The notes: generated by a model not told the origin, from the sequence alone. A stretch of 64,000 nucleotides of DNA from Candidatus Melainabacteria bacterium (GCA_016699165.1 CP064963.1:248001-312000); one strand, 5' to 3'. Positions 42,348 through 52,334 are shown, counted from the stretch's first letter. Translations and numbers: made by a program.

Positions 42348-42830
42348 ATGAAGTGTCGCGGCAAATTATTATCAAGCACCATGCTTGTGGCGTTTTGCTT
42401 AACCTCATGCTCCAGTCTGCGACCATCGGCAGGCGACACACCAACAGGCAAAGACGGTATAGTCATGCAAACCCAGATGGGACAAGGGGGTTTCATCCAG
42501 AATACCAATCTAGTAATCTATCCTGGCTCAAAAGGCGCTGGAGATATCGGCGAGACATATGTTTCTTTTGTCACTGCTGATGATGCCGATAAAATCCTTG
42601 CATTTTATTTGAAAGAATTAGCCGATAAAGGCTGGATAGTAAATGATGTCTGGTCGAAGAATGCCAAGCCCGAAATTTCAGCTGGCTGCTCCAGGCTTAT
42701 TGCCGCTCGTAAAACAGAGGTTGTAAAAATTGACCTTAAACCAAATCCCAAAGATCCGACTAAAACCCTCATTATTCCTGTCACCACAGATGAAGACAGT
42801 TTTCTGAAAGAACATCCTGAACTTAAATAA
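42348..42830 (+). CDS. Lipoprotein, hypothetical
   Basis: 160 residues. ATG 42348 has GGAG 9 bases upstream, whereas ATG 42333 has its purine run too close. Lipobox LTSC. The core TYVSFVTADDADKILAFYLK, then ELADKGW, is a phrase common in small secreted proteins that bind or assist others. Single gene. Confidence 0.7.
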   Translation: MKCRGKLLSSTMLVAFCLTSCSSLRPSAGDTPTGKDGIVMQTQMGQGGFIQNTNLVIYPGSKGAGDIGETYVSFVTADDADKILAFYLKELADKGWIVNDVWSKNAKPEISAGCSRLIAARKTEVVKIDLKPNPKDPTKTLIIPVTTDEDSFLKEHPELK

Positions 42831-42918
42831 GATACTTAGCTCGCTTTTCTGCCAAATGCTGTTATTTTGCTAGTAAGCTCTTGCCACCAAATATGGTGAG
42901 CGAGCCAGGAGCAAATCG

Positions 42919-43035
42919 ATGGAGCGAGACAAGTCGAAGCAAATTTCGGCTGATGCGTTTATACTGGTTTCGACTCGAATTACAGGCATCCTTAAATTAT
43001 GCCGGATAAAACGGTGTTTTCCTCCTAAATTCTAA
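42919..43035 (+). CDS. Possible 38-residue small ORF
   Basis: ATG with AGGAG 7 bases upstream opens a 38-codon frame (MERDKSKQISADAFILVSTR at its start), ending TAA 21 bases before the next gene's ATG. Basic, with a short hydrophobic stretch. May be a leader or small protein; may also be chance. Confidence 0.3.
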   Translation: MERDKSKQISADAFILVSTRITGILKLCRIKRCFPPKF

Positions 43036-43056
43036 ACTTGTTTTGTGGGACTAAAT

Positions 43057-43725
43057 ATGACAAATGCAATACTGAAACTTTGTATTTCATCCGGCCCCCG
43101 CGGCCCGGGCGACGGGCGAAAATTAATAGCGCTGGTTCTTGCCGTTGTATTTGGACTGTGCGCCCAAAGCGTCCTTGCAGAAGAAGTTAAAAAACCTCAA
43201 GAATTACTGAAAGAGCTATGCGATAAAGAAGGCGACGCTCATTTTAAAGGCGGAATAATCTTTGGCAAAGACCACGCTTATGTTTTAACTGCGCCAAAAG
43301 GCTGGGTTTTAGATAATCAGTCTGGTGTGGATCAAGGAATTCATGCCGTTTTTTATCCTGAGGGTGGAAGTTGGTCGGATTCAAAGGCCGTAATGTATTC
43401 GCGTATCAACGACAAAACAGATAAGACTTTTCAGGAAGTTATAGACTTCGACTTGAAGCATATGAGTCAGGACGCACCAAATTATAAAATCGAAGAAAAA
43501 GATCCAGTCACTTGTACGCGCGGAGCTAAAGCTCACATCAAGTATTTGTCCGGCGACAGATTTAATACTTTTGAAGCTGTAGGCTATATAGAAGAACCAA
43601 AAAAAGTAATCACCATAGTCATGACTTCACGCGACGAGAAGAATTTCAAAAGCTCTGTCGATGCTTTCTACGAGCTAGTAAAATCATATTTCTGGATGAC
43701 AGACCAGGTCAAAATAGAAAAGTAG
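43057..43725 (+). CDS. Secreted PsbP-like hypothetical protein
   Basis: 222 residues; ATG 43057 has GGGA about 7 bases upstream, GTG 43045 has none. Signal peptide with a long n-region ending VLAEE. The mature part (YVLTAPKGWVLDNQSGVDQG, HAVFYPEGGSWSDS) has the look of the PsbP/DUF1795-like fold seen in many small exported proteins. Function unknown. Confidence 0.65.
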   Translation: MTNAILKLCISSGPRGPGDGRKLIALVLAVVFGLCAQSVLAEEVKKPQELLKELCDKEGDAHFKGGIIFGKDHAYVLTAPKGWVLDNQSGVDQGIHAVFYPEGGSWSDSKAVMYSRINDKTDKTFQEVIDFDLKHMSQDAPNYKIEEKDPVTCTRGAKAHIKYLSGDRFNTFEAVGYIEEPKKVITIVMTSRDEKNFKSSVDAFYELVKSYFWMTDQVKIEK

Positions 43726-43785
43726 AAGCCGAAACTTCTACTTTCTAATTTATCCGATCGATTCTATTTAACTAGATTCGACTAT

Positions 43786-46197
43786 TTATTTAATAGCAGC
43801 ATCAAGACCAGTTGAGATTGATGGCAGCTTTTGTCCAAGATTTGCCATTGTCTGATAGGTGAGTGCTGCCACTTCGGCTCTAGTAGCATTATCATTTGCT
43901 CTGATTGTAAATGCATCAGGATAATTGACCAGAATGCCTGCTTGAGCCACTTTAGCTACAGATGGAATGGCCCATGCTGGAACTTCGCTTCCGTCTTTAT
44001 AGCGATCAAGCAATCTTGGTGCACCGTTGCCACCAGGCAACGCTTTGGCCAAAATTACCAGTGCTTGAGTGCGGGTGATTTTGTCTTCAGGGCGGAAGCT
44101 ACCATCAGGGAAGCCACCAACCAGACCGCCTTCGACTGCCGAGCTAATTGCTTTATAAGCCCAGTGTTTGTCTGAGAGGTCTTTGAATTCAGCATTGCGA
44201 CCAGCTGTAGGCAAGCCCAAAGCTTTTACAATTATCGCTGCAAACTGAGCACGAGAGATGCCATCGTCAGGTTTGAATGTTCCATCTGGGAAACCACCGA
44301 TGGTGCCTTTGTCGATTAGCATACCGATGTATTGTTGAGCCCAGTGATTGCGCGAATCGCTTGGCAAATTGGTCACATTAACAACTACAGTCGGTTGTTC
44401 TGACGCTTTGATTGCGATGTCGATATCTGAGCTTAATTTCTCGATATCACCCTTGAGTGATACCACTTCCCAATCGCTCAATGTATTATCCGAATTGCGG
44501 AAGACACGCTCGACAGATTCAATTCGCTCTAGCTCTACTTTCATCGGAGCAGCATCGGTCTCAGAGATTTTGCCAGCGCCTCTAGCTTCGTCTAATTTCT
44601 TGGTTACTTCCGCTTGCATTTTGTCTATGTTTGGAAGCGGAGGCAATGTTCTTGCTAGTTTATTTTCAAGTCTTTCATACTCGTCTGAAACAGAAAGCAT
44701 TTCTTCATCTGTTAGCATGTCGTCTGCTCGATAAGCAGCTTCCATGCCCGAGATGCGAGCAATCTGACGTTTGAATTCATCGGCTTCTCCAAGCGATAAA
44801 CGTTTGGCTGCAAGTGCTGCGTTCAGTTTGAGTTCAAGTTGAGCTCTGCGATCGCCAAGGCTTTGCAGTGCTTGCAGTGCGCCTTCCAAAGTACGTGTCA
44901 ATGAATCGAGATCGCGACTTATAATTAGAACTTCGGTTTCGTCCATATTGCCATCGGACAAATAGAATTGTTCTTTGGCATCGATGCGTGCAAGCTCATC
45001 TAGCAAGTCTTCCGAGTGTACGCCGGGTCTCAATCTTCTAGAAGTAATTGAGTCCATTATTTTGGCTTTCAGTGCAGTTTTCCTGGCGCTGAAAGCAGCG
45101 GGTGGAGTTGCAACTGTCAAAGATTTTGTGATGCGATCGCGAAGATCGTCTAAATCCTGATTGAGCGAATTGACTTCGTCTGCAGACAAAACACCATTGC
45201 TCTTATAGACTGCTTCTAGAGATTCAATAGCGTTATATTCTCTGGTGAAACCTTGTGCTTGCTGAATGGAGAGCTTGTTGGCCAATCTGTTTTGAGCAAT
45301 TAGCCTTTTGATTTCGGCTTCTCTATCATCAATCATTTTTTCTTCAGGCGACTGAGCAATCGGCGAATACACGTCTAATTTTTTGTCGATTTGCTCAAGG
45401 CTGAATGCAAGATCAACAATTTCTTCTGTTGTTAACTCGCCATCGTTTTCGCGATAACGGCGTTCTTTAAAAGAAACGCGATTGGCTTCGGCCCTTATTT
45501 GCAAGGCAACTTCATTTGTGATTCTGCCTGCGGCAAGCATCGATGTTACACGTGCATCGATATCGGCTTGCATTTTGTCGATTTTAGCATCAGTAATTTG
45601 GCGTGTGCGCAGGCTCTTTTCGAGCATTGTTCTGATTTGATCAAGCTCGTACGATAGAGCCAATTGATCTTGTTGCGAGAAGGCACCATCAGCACGCAAA
45701 GTGCGTTCTTTTTCTTTGGTGTTCTCCAGGCGGCTTCTGAAAGCTGCAGCTTCGCTATTCGTGATACGTCCTGAATACATTGCTTCGGTAATGTCATTTT
45801 CAATTTTGACACGACGTCCGGGAATGTCGGTTGATGCTGCAATACGGCTTGTGGTGCGAAGTTGAATATCCTGGTTTAACTTATCTAATTCGAGCACCAA
45901 ACGAGCGCGCTGCCAAACTGAGGGCTTAGCACCATTAACAGATGCATTTTTGAATTCTTCTCGAATGCGCTCAAGTCTGTCTTTAATGTCAGCGAGATGT
46001 TCGCGACTGAGGCGACCTTCGGCTGTGTATCTGACAATTTGTGTATCTAATTCGGTGATGCGTGAATTGACATCCACGTATGCCGGAACCTTTGTCCAGT
46101 CCACTCTTTGCGCCTGTGCAGATAATCCACATCCGAGCGCGCTTAAGGACAATGTGACTGCCAAAATCAGCTTAGTGATGTTGCCTCGTCGATTCAT
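43786..46197 (-). CDS. SLH-domain envelope protein with seven internal helical repeats
   Basis: 803 residues from ATG 46197 (AAGGAGG about 10 bases upstream). Signal peptide ends AQAQ. Residues ~30-600 are seven repeats of ~75-80 residues, each reading roughly: helix, G-R/K-(I/L)-(S/T), helix with L-x-R-I, then YR-x-x-DG-x-L-(S/T)-x-x-E and a helix ending in L-x-x-L. The last ~190 residues are three SLH domains (GGFPDGTFKPDDGISRAQFA, GGFPDGSFRPEDKITRTQAL, then a divergent NYPDAFTIRANDNATRAE). SLH domains anchor proteins to peptidoglycan or its polymers. The repeats would form a long periplasm-spanning or surface rod. Confidence 0.88.
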   Translation of the reverse strand: MNRRGNITKLILAVTLSLSALGCGLSAQAQRVDWTKVPAYVDVNSRITELDTQIVRYTAEGRLSREHLADIKDRLERIREEFKNASVNGAKPSVWQRARLVLELDKLNQDIQLRTTSRIAASTDIPGRRVKIENDITEAMYSGRITNSEAAAFRSRLENTKEKERTLRADGAFSQQDQLALSYELDQIRTMLEKSLRTRQITDAKIDKMQADIDARVTSMLAAGRITNEVALQIRAEANRVSFKERRYRENDGELTTEEIVDLAFSLEQIDKKLDVYSPIAQSPEEKMIDDREAEIKRLIAQNRLANKLSIQQAQGFTREYNAIESLEAVYKSNGVLSADEVNSLNQDLDDLRDRITKSLTVATPPAAFSARKTALKAKIMDSITSRRLRPGVHSEDLLDELARIDAKEQFYLSDGNMDETEVLIISRDLDSLTRTLEGALQALQSLGDRRAQLELKLNAALAAKRLSLGEADEFKRQIARISGMEAAYRADDMLTDEEMLSVSDEYERLENKLARTLPPLPNIDKMQAEVTKKLDEARGAGKISETDAAPMKVELERIESVERVFRNSDNTLSDWEVVSLKGDIEKLSSDIDIAIKASEQPTVVVNVTNLPSDSRNHWAQQYIGMLIDKGTIGGFPDGTFKPDDGISRAQFAAIIVKALGLPTAGRNAEFKDLSDKHWAYKAISSAVEGGLVGGFPDGSFRPEDKITRTQALVILAKALPGGNGAPRLLDRYKDGSEVPAWAIPSVAKVAQAGILVNYPDAFTIRANDNATRAEVAALTYQTMANLGQKLPSISTGLDAAIK

Positions 46198-46376
46198 GCC
46201 AAAAATCCTCCTTACATACAAATAGATGGCAATTTTACCAGGTTAGAGGCGATATTCTTATGAAATGGCGATATCAAGAGATGTTCAAATGATACAAACT
46301 GTGTAGGATAGAGCCGCAAAGGCGTGGAGAGTTATAGCAATCAGTGAGCGATTCAACATATGGAAGAGCAGCCATA

Positions 46377-47867
46377 ATGCGAGCCGATGGTCGGGTCGAA
46401 TTGACCGACCCGACCATCATTGCAAGCAGTCGCATCAGTAATTATGATCTTGCTCCTGTCCCAATTGCACAGCGTTCCTGGACTACTTACAATTATGCAG
46501 CGCTCTGGATTTCGATGGCGCACTGTATTCCAACCTATATGCTTTCGTCTGGTTTAATTGCCTCGGGCATGAACTGGTGGCAGGCGCTGTTGACAATTCT
46601 AATAGGCAACACGATTGTGCTTGTTCCTATTTTATTGAACTCACAACCCGGCACTAAATACGGTATTCCATTTCCTGTGTTTGCTCGCGCCTCATACGGC
46701 ACATTTGGATCAAACTTGCCAGCAATCATGCGCGCAGTGGTGGCATGTGGATGGTTCGGTATTCAATCGTGGATTGGCGGACAAGCCATGCACACATTTT
46801 TTAGTGCCATCATTCCTCACTGGCACAAACTCATCCCTGGCACGTATCAAGGCTATACAAGCACTGAGTGGATTTCCTTTTTATTATTTTGGGCGATGAA
46901 TATTTTCATTGTGTATAGAGGAATGAATTTGCTTGCCAAGGTTGAAAACTGGGCAGCACCATTTGTTTTAGTCATGACTGCTCTCTTGCTTGGCTGGGTC
47001 GTCTGGAAAGCACATGGCATCGGCTACTTATTTCATCAACCAGATAAATTCAAAAATGCCGGTGAATTCATGAAAGTGTTTATTCCATCGCTCAGTGCCA
47101 TGATTGGCTTTTGGGCTACACTATCTTTGAATATGCCAGACTTTACTCGCTATGGTCGCAGCCAGCGCGAACAAATGGTTGGTCAAGTGGTGGCACTGCC
47201 AACTACTATGGTGGCATTTGCGGCAATGAGTGTAGTAATTACTTCGGCAGCTGTAGTGGTTTTCCCGAAAATGAAAATGAGCGAACTCTGGGACCCGATT
47301 AAACTAATAGGTCAATTCGATCAACCCTGGGTTGTTGCCATTGCCACTTTTACTGTAGTTATTGCCACTCTATCAGTCAATATCGCAGCCAATGTGGTAT
47401 CACCTGCAAATGATTTTGCCAACGCTTTTCCCAAATGGATCTCCTTTAGCACAGGCGGCTTAATCACAGGAGTAGCCGGCATTTTGATGCAACCATGGAA
47501 ATTGCTAGCCGATCCATCAGGCTATATTTTCTCCTGGCTTCTTGGTTATTCAGGTGGACTTGGTGCCATAGGTGGTGTGCTTATTGCCGATTATTGGATT
47601 ATTCGAAGGACCAAGTTAAAATTAGTCGATTTATACATGGAGAAAGGCGAATACACTTACTTTTTAGGCTGGAACTGGCGCGCAGTATTTGCCACCATAT
47701 TTGGTTGTGCTCTCGCCCTTGGTGGCTTAGTGATAACGTCGCTCAAGCCGCTTTATGATTACGCCTGGTTTGTTGGATTTGGCGCCTCTGCATTTATGTA
47801 TCTGCTTTTAATGGCTGTATTTCCGGTGATGAAAAAAGCTCCAGAAACAGTTCAAGAAGAAAGCTGA
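46377..47867 (+). CDS. NCS1-family nucleobase/hydantoin/allantoin permease
   Basis: 496 residues, twelve membrane helices. N-terminal SNYDLAPVPIAQRSWTTYNY and SMAHCIPTYMLSSG followed by FPVFARASYGTFGSNLPAIM are NCS1 (PucI/Mhp1-type) hallmarks. Na+- or H+-coupled uptake of purines, allantoin or hydantoin-like compounds. ATG 46377 has GGAAGAG upstream; GTG 46344 would add 11 residues. No catabolic genes adjoin it, so the substrate is open. Confidence 0.88.
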   Translation: MRADGRVELTDPTIIASSRISNYDLAPVPIAQRSWTTYNYAALWISMAHCIPTYMLSSGLIASGMNWWQALLTILIGNTIVLVPILLNSQPGTKYGIPFPVFARASYGTFGSNLPAIMRAVVACGWFGIQSWIGGQAMHTFFSAIIPHWHKLIPGTYQGYTSTEWISFLLFWAMNIFIVYRGMNLLAKVENWAAPFVLVMTALLLGWVVWKAHGIGYLFHQPDKFKNAGEFMKVFIPSLSAMIGFWATLSLNMPDFTRYGRSQREQMVGQVVALPTTMVAFAAMSVVITSAAVVVFPKMKMSELWDPIKLIGQFDQPWVVAIATFTVVIATLSVNIAANVVSPANDFANAFPKWISFSTGGLITGVAGILMQPWKLLADPSGYIFSWLLGYSGGLGAIGGVLIADYWIIRRTKLKLVDLYMEKGEYTYFLGWNWRAVFATIFGCALALGGLVITSLKPLYDYAWFVGFGASAFMYLLLMAVFPVMKKAPETVQEES

Positions 47868-48709
47868 TTCAAGATAAGCTCATTGACACGCTCAGCTTCT
47901 TCGACCATAACCCAATGTCCTGCTTTATCAAATAAGACTAATTTGCCCAGGTCGCATTTGTCGCGACTAAGCTCGGCTAATTCAGGTCTTAGATAGCGGT
48001 CTTTTTTGCCCCATAAAATCAAAGTAGGCACAACAACATTTAACTGTTCATGAGGCTTTGGCTCGTAAAACTTCATAGCTCTATACCAGTTAAGCATGCA
48101 AGTAAGTGCGCGCGGCTGATTAAGCGCTTCTAGGTATTGCGTCTTTTCATCGGGGCTCAAGCCTGGAATCACTTTATCCACAAGCTTTTTAAATTGTCTC
48201 TTGATAGAAAGCTCAGGCAAAATAGGGATCTGGAAAAAGCCCATATACCAGCTGCGACGCATCTGACGGACGTTTTTCTTCATGAATTCGCGAAAAACAC
48301 AGGGTATAGGCGCATTGATAATTATAAGCTTTTTGACGTTAAGTGGGCTCTTGAGCGCGATTCCCCACGCAACTGCAGCACCCCAATCATGACCTATTAA
48401 ATTAAAGCGATCGTAACCAAGCGCTTTTGCTAAGCCAACAATGTCATCTATAAGAAGAGGATATTTATAGTTACGCGGACCCGACGGCTTTGAACTTAAG
48501 TTGTAACCGCGCTGGTCGGGCACAATCACCCGGTAACCCGCTTCAGCTAGAGGTCCAATCTGCTTACGCCACGCCATCCAGTGGTCTGGAAAACCGTGCA
48601 AAAGAATGACCGGCTCGCCGCGCTCAGGACCGGCTAAGGCGGTGTGCAGGGTAACCCCGTTTGTTTCGATATTTTTGAACTTTATGTCCATACGGGGCGA
48701 TTTTCTCAT
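47852..48709 (-). CDS. Alpha/beta hydrolase, epoxide-hydrolase-like
   Basis: 285 residues: HGFPDHWMAW (oxyanion), DQRGYNLSSKP, nucleophile Asp in GHDWGAAVAW (~residue 109), cap domain, acid in LWGKKDRYL and His in AGHWVMVEEAE. An Asp nucleophile with HGFP is the soluble epoxide hydrolase/haloalkane dehalogenase pattern; tyrosines of the cap were not confirmed, so either activity is possible. Start at 48709 or Met 7 (48691). The 3' end overlaps the convergent permease by 16 bases. Confidence 0.85.
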   Translation of the reverse strand: MRKSPRMDIKFKNIETNGVTLHTALAGPERGEPVILLHGFPDHWMAWRKQIGPLAEAGYRVIVPDQRGYNLSSKPSGPRNYKYPLLIDDIVGLAKALGYDRFNLIGHDWGAAVAWGIALKSPLNVKKLIIINAPIPCVFREFMKKNVRQMRRSWYMGFFQIPILPELSIKRQFKKLVDKVIPGLSPDEKTQYLEALNQPRALTCMLNWYRAMKFYEPKPHEQLNVVVPTLILWGKKDRYLRPELAELSRDKCDLGKLVLFDKAGHWVMVEEAERVNELILNQLSS

Positions 48710-48855
48710 AAGCTGCGGATTTACGCAAAAGTCTTGCGCACACCGCCCGAAGCTTTGCGCACTACGCCATAGGCGCCAGCTTCACGTTTCGGCATACTGA
48801 ATGCATTCCCGCCTCCCCCGTCTTGCAAAGCTTCCTAACCCAAAGGACCGCGACC

Positions 48856-49053
48856 ATGAAAATGAACCAAATCGAAAACAGAATCAACGGCTCTGAATCA
48901 GAAAACAATTCTGGTGGATACTCCGCCTGGTTGCCTACAGCCCAAGTTGATTTCTCTTTGACTCTCAATTGTCACAGACGCGACCCCAAAAACGACGACC
49001 TCACCATGATTCATTTCGGATTTTCCGCAGCAAATGATTTGCTCGTAGCATAA
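48856..49053 (+). CDS. 65-residue hypothetical protein
   Basis: ATG 48856 with AAAGGA 8 bases upstream. Polar, Asn/Ser-rich first half (NRINGSESENNSGGY), one Cys, ends SAANDLLVA. The next gene starts 15 bases later with its own AGGAG, so the two form an operon. No family recognised. Confidence 0.55.
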   Translation: MKMNQIENRINGSESENNSGGYSAWLPTAQVDFSLTLNCHRRDPKNDDLTMIHFGFSAANDLLVA

Positions 49054-49068
49054 CCAGGAGACAGACCA

Positions 49069-49647
49069 ATGAGTACAGCCGCAAATTTAGCACCAAGTGA
49101 TTTTCAACCAGACTTAGCTGGGCTTGCCACTGCCACTGCCACTGGAGCGCTTAAACTATCTAGTCCGTTTAGAATTCTGGACAATATGTCTCCAGATAAA
49201 AACGAAGAAGTCTGCGTGTCCAACGGATTTCCTAAGTTTAGCGATATCATCGATCTTCCGACTGTAAGACCAGCTCGTGCTGAATCAAAAATCGATGCTA
49301 AACCTGAGTCTGAATTACTTACGCCAAAAGAAGCACTGGAAAATTTCGTTAAAAACGCAGTGCTCAACTCTGACGAACAAAGAATTCTTTCGGGGTTGAA
49401 TGGCATGGTTCGACAAGCTGTTAACTATTCGTTGGATGCCAAACAAGTAACTAACTCCATTCAACGAATGATTGCAAACGCCAAGGAGCCGGTTGATTTC
49501 GGCAAGATCGTTGTGCTCATGAACGATCGTCTAAAAAAATCTGAATTCAAATACGCATCTGTCGCTCTTCAAATCGTAAACGGCAAAGAAGTTTTTGCAG
49601 TCATATCTCGCGGCGAGACTGTTTTGAAAGCGCCACTGCAAGCCTGA
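49069..49647 (+). CDS. Hypothetical protein
   Basis: 192 residues, no signal or membrane segment. Disordered Ala/Thr/Pro-rich first half and a folded second half (~85-190: helices, then KYASVALQIVNGKEVFAVIS strands). Second gene after the 65-residue protein. Overlaps the convergent phosphatidyltransferase gene by 47 bases. Not recognised. Confidence 0.55.
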   Translation: MSTAANLAPSDFQPDLAGLATATATGALKLSSPFRILDNMSPDKNEEVCVSNGFPKFSDIIDLPTVRPARAESKIDAKPESELLTPKEALENFVKNAVLNSDEQRILSGLNGMVRQAVNYSLDAKQVTNSIQRMIANAKEPVDFGKIVVLMNDRLKKSEFKYASVALQIVNGKEVFAVISRGETVLKAPLQA

Positions 49648-50182
49648 TATCTGAGATATTTGATCTAGGACCGCTCAACACATAAGTAATTATCATGCCT
49701 TCAAGCGAGCATACGATCCAAAAGATAAGCATGGCTGCAAGAATAATTGGCGATTTGGTGCTCCAGAAATAAAGACAGGCAAAGAACATTGCGTATGCCA
49801 CCAATCTAGAAAGATTAGAGTGATAAGCAGGAAATTGTTTGTGTTTCCAGACAGAATACGCCCAGTGCGAAACCTGAATAATGACACCACTTACAAATAA
49901 AGGCGCGCACAAAGTCATTGCCTCGGTTCTGTATACAAGAAAACAAGTAAAGACCGCCGCGTATAAAGCCATGTCTGACACGCTGTCTAAAGTGGCGCCA
50001 AAATCGGTACACCAGCTAAATTTGCGAGCAATGTATCCATCGAGCATATCCGAAAATGCCGCTGCTATAAATAATGGCAAGAACCACGTTGGCACTGGCG
50101 CTATACCGGACCAGGTTATGGCAATCATGGCTAGGGCTGCAAAAAGTCGGATACTTGTAATTAGGTTGGGTATGTTTTTCAT
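49601..50182 (-). CDS. CDP-alcohol phosphatidyltransferase
   Basis: 193 residues, about six membrane helices. The family signature D-G-x2-A-R-x8-G-x3-D-x3-D is complete: DGYIARKFSWCTDFG, then ATLDSVSD, with all metal-binding Asp present. Transfers a CDP-bound diacylglycerol group to an alcohol acceptor in phospholipid synthesis. PgsA (glycerol phosphate acceptor) is common, but the short form and context leave the acceptor open. Last gene of a minus-strand run starting at 53440. Confidence 0.88.
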   Translation of the reverse strand: MKNIPNLITSIRLFAALAMIAITWSGIAPVPTWFLPLFIAAAFSDMLDGYIARKFSWCTDFGATLDSVSDMALYAAVFTCFLVYRTEAMTLCAPLFVSGVIIQVSHWAYSVWKHKQFPAYHSNLSRLVAYAMFFACLYFWSTKSPIILAAMLIFWIVCSLEGMIITYVLSGPRSNISDIRLAVALSKQSRREI

Positions 50183-50210
50183 ACCTCAAGCTTACAAAAA
50201 GAGGCTCGGG

Positions 50211-51434
50211 TCAATTCACCGATCCAACACTTTTAGAAGTGTTGGATGCATTTGGCGAATTCATAGCAGAAGGTAGCCCCGCCTGCAAAACTCGAAGGGT
50301 GTTTTCGCCCATTATTAGTCGAATCTCTTGATCCGAGAAGTTTTCGTTAATAAGTGCCTGTGTAATAGTAATTAAATGAGCAGCATCAAAAGGAGCAGCG
50401 CAGGCGCCATCAAAATCAGAACCCAGAGCAACATGCTCGACCCCGACTAAATCTGCCGTATAACGCATGGCGCGGGCGATGTCTGATGGATTTGTGCCGC
50501 CAACTGCTTCTTCCCAGTATCCAATACCAATCACGCCACCAGTTTTGGCGATGGCAATTATTTCTTCATCAGACAAATTGCGATCTGATTTGTTAGTGCC
50601 CTTGACGCCTGTGTGTGAAACTACAACCGGTTTGGTTGAGATTGCAAGAGTATCTTTGATAGTGGCACTAGAGGCGTGAGCAAGGTCTACGATCATAGAT
50701 TTTGCCTGCATCTTGCGAATCATTTCTTTGCCAAGTTTAGTCAGTCCCGTTCTATTCATACCATGCGACGAGCCGCCAATATTATTGTCAAAAAAGTGCG
50801 ACGGCGACATCATGCGAACGCCGTGGTCGAAAAACAGATCTATATTATTGATATCGCCCTCTAAACAGTGCGCCCCTTCGACACCTAAGAACCCGGCGGT
50901 GAGGGAGTAAACTTTAATGCGACGCTTAAGATAATCCTGTAAATCTTCGGTAGTTTTTATTAGAGTGAAGTCGCCGTGAGAGTGCTCGCCTACTTGCTCT
51001 AGCTTTTTAATTTGAAATAACACACGCTCTTTTAAGCTAAACCAAGTCTGTGGCGGCCAGCGTTCAATTAAGGAAAGAACTCCAATTTGATCGATACCTT
51101 TCATTTGTCCAGATCGTTTTGGCACCGAAGATACAATCGTAAAAGCTTGCACTGCCACGTTGCCATCTTTAAGTCGTGGAACGTCCACGTGCCCGCGCGT
51201 ATTTCGAGTTAGCAAATCGCGATCCCACAAGAGCGAGTCTGCATGCAGGTCGATGATTAGTAAACTCTGATGTAATTTTCTTGCATAGTCTGAAATTTGG
51301 ATGCTGCCACCACTAATTGCATTTAACTTTTTGTCGACGTTGGTTGCTACTACTTTAATAAAGATAAATGCAACAAGCACCACCAGTAAGGTCGTAAACA
51401 AAAGAAAATTGGGCGTGGGCTTTTTCAGTTTCAA
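50211..51434 (-). CDS. Membrane dipeptidase, peptidase family M19
   Basis: 407 residues. N-terminal membrane anchor (~12-28), then a TIM-barrel metallopeptidase: DLHADSLLW (first zinc His-x-Asp), GVEGAHCLEG, the MSPSHFFDNNIGG segment, VVVSHTGVKG and ALGSDFDG. Cleaves dipeptides, some including D-residues, at the outer face. Its ATG overlaps the stop of the upstream dehydratase (ATGA). Confidence 0.92.
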   Translation of the reverse strand: MKLKKPTPNFLLFTTLLVVLVAFIFIKVVATNVDKKLNAISGGSIQISDYARKLHQSLLIIDLHADSLLWDRDLLTRNTRGHVDVPRLKDGNVAVQAFTIVSSVPKRSGQMKGIDQIGVLSLIERWPPQTWFSLKERVLFQIKKLEQVGEHSHGDFTLIKTTEDLQDYLKRRIKVYSLTAGFLGVEGAHCLEGDINNIDLFFDHGVRMMSPSHFFDNNIGGSSHGMNRTGLTKLGKEMIRKMQAKSMIVDLAHASSATIKDTLAISTKPVVVSHTGVKGTNKSDRNLSDEEIIAIAKTGGVIGIGYWEEAVGGTNPSDIARAMRYTADLVGVEHVALGSDFDGACAAPFDAAHLITITQALINENFSDQEIRLIMGENTLRVLQAGLPSAMNSPNASNTSKSVGSVN

Positions 51435-52334
51435 ATCAGTTCTTTATAAATTAAAGGGTCCACATTGCCACCACTAATCACACAGCAAATGGTTTTGCCC
51501 TCGAAGTAATCTGGCTCTGTAAGGAGCGCTCCAATACCCAAAGCACCTGTAGGCTCGCATTTGAGATTAGCTAGCTCGAATAACAGTTTCAGTCCAGACT
51601 TTATGTTTTCTTCGGGCACTTCTATAATTCTCTCAATTCCATCTTTGAGAATTTCCCAATTTAAATTGCCGATAGCTAAAACACGAGCACCATCGGCGAT
51701 GGTTTGTGGTTCTTGATCGTTTGCCATAATCTTTCCAACTTTTTATTGAGCGGGACGCGTCATTTGCCATAGTAGGCTCGGCTCCAATCACTTTGATGTT
51801 TTTGCCGCATTGTTTTATGCCTTTGATGATGCCCGAAGTTAATCCGCCACCACCAACTGGTGCCACCACATAATCGATTGACTGAGACAATTCACAAATC
51901 TCGCGTCCAAGCGACGCATTGCCTTCAATCACGTATTTGTCGTTGTACGCACTTGCAACATAGGCTTCTGGAAAGTCTTTGATTAGCTCTTCTAAACGTG
52001 CGCGACGGCTTTTGACTTTGACGTCAGTCAACTCGGCAATGCCACCAAATCCCCTGACTGCATCGACTTTAACTTGTGCCGATGTGCTTGGCATAACAAC
52101 AATGCATTTCTTGTCGAGTAACTGACAGGCATAAGCCAGTGCTTGACCAAAGTTTCCGGACGATTCAGTAAGGATAGTATTTTGATCTACATTTTTTGCA
52201 AGATTGTATGCTGCGCGAAACTTGAAACTACCTGTGTGTTGAAAAGTTTCACTAGCAAGCACCACATCAAAACCAAGATGCCGATTGAGTTTGACAGATT
52301 GGATTATGGTGGTAGGGCGGACGGCTGCTTTCAT
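51431..52334 (-). pseudogene. Threonine dehydratase/serine racemase-like PLP enzyme, frameshifted
   Basis: Two frames make one 300-residue fold type II PLP enzyme. First part: PLP Lys in TGSFKFRAAYN, SSGNFGQALAYA and the phosphate loop VAPVGGGGLTSG. Second part: NDQEPQTIADGARV, FELANLKCEPTGALGIGAL and CCVISGGN. The break is at the T5 run 51740-51744; one base fewer gives SIKVGKIMANDQEPQTIADG. Likely an assembly insertion. The ATG overlaps the stop of the upstream gene. Catalyses amino-acid deamination or racemisation; the exact substrate is open. Confidence 0.85.
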
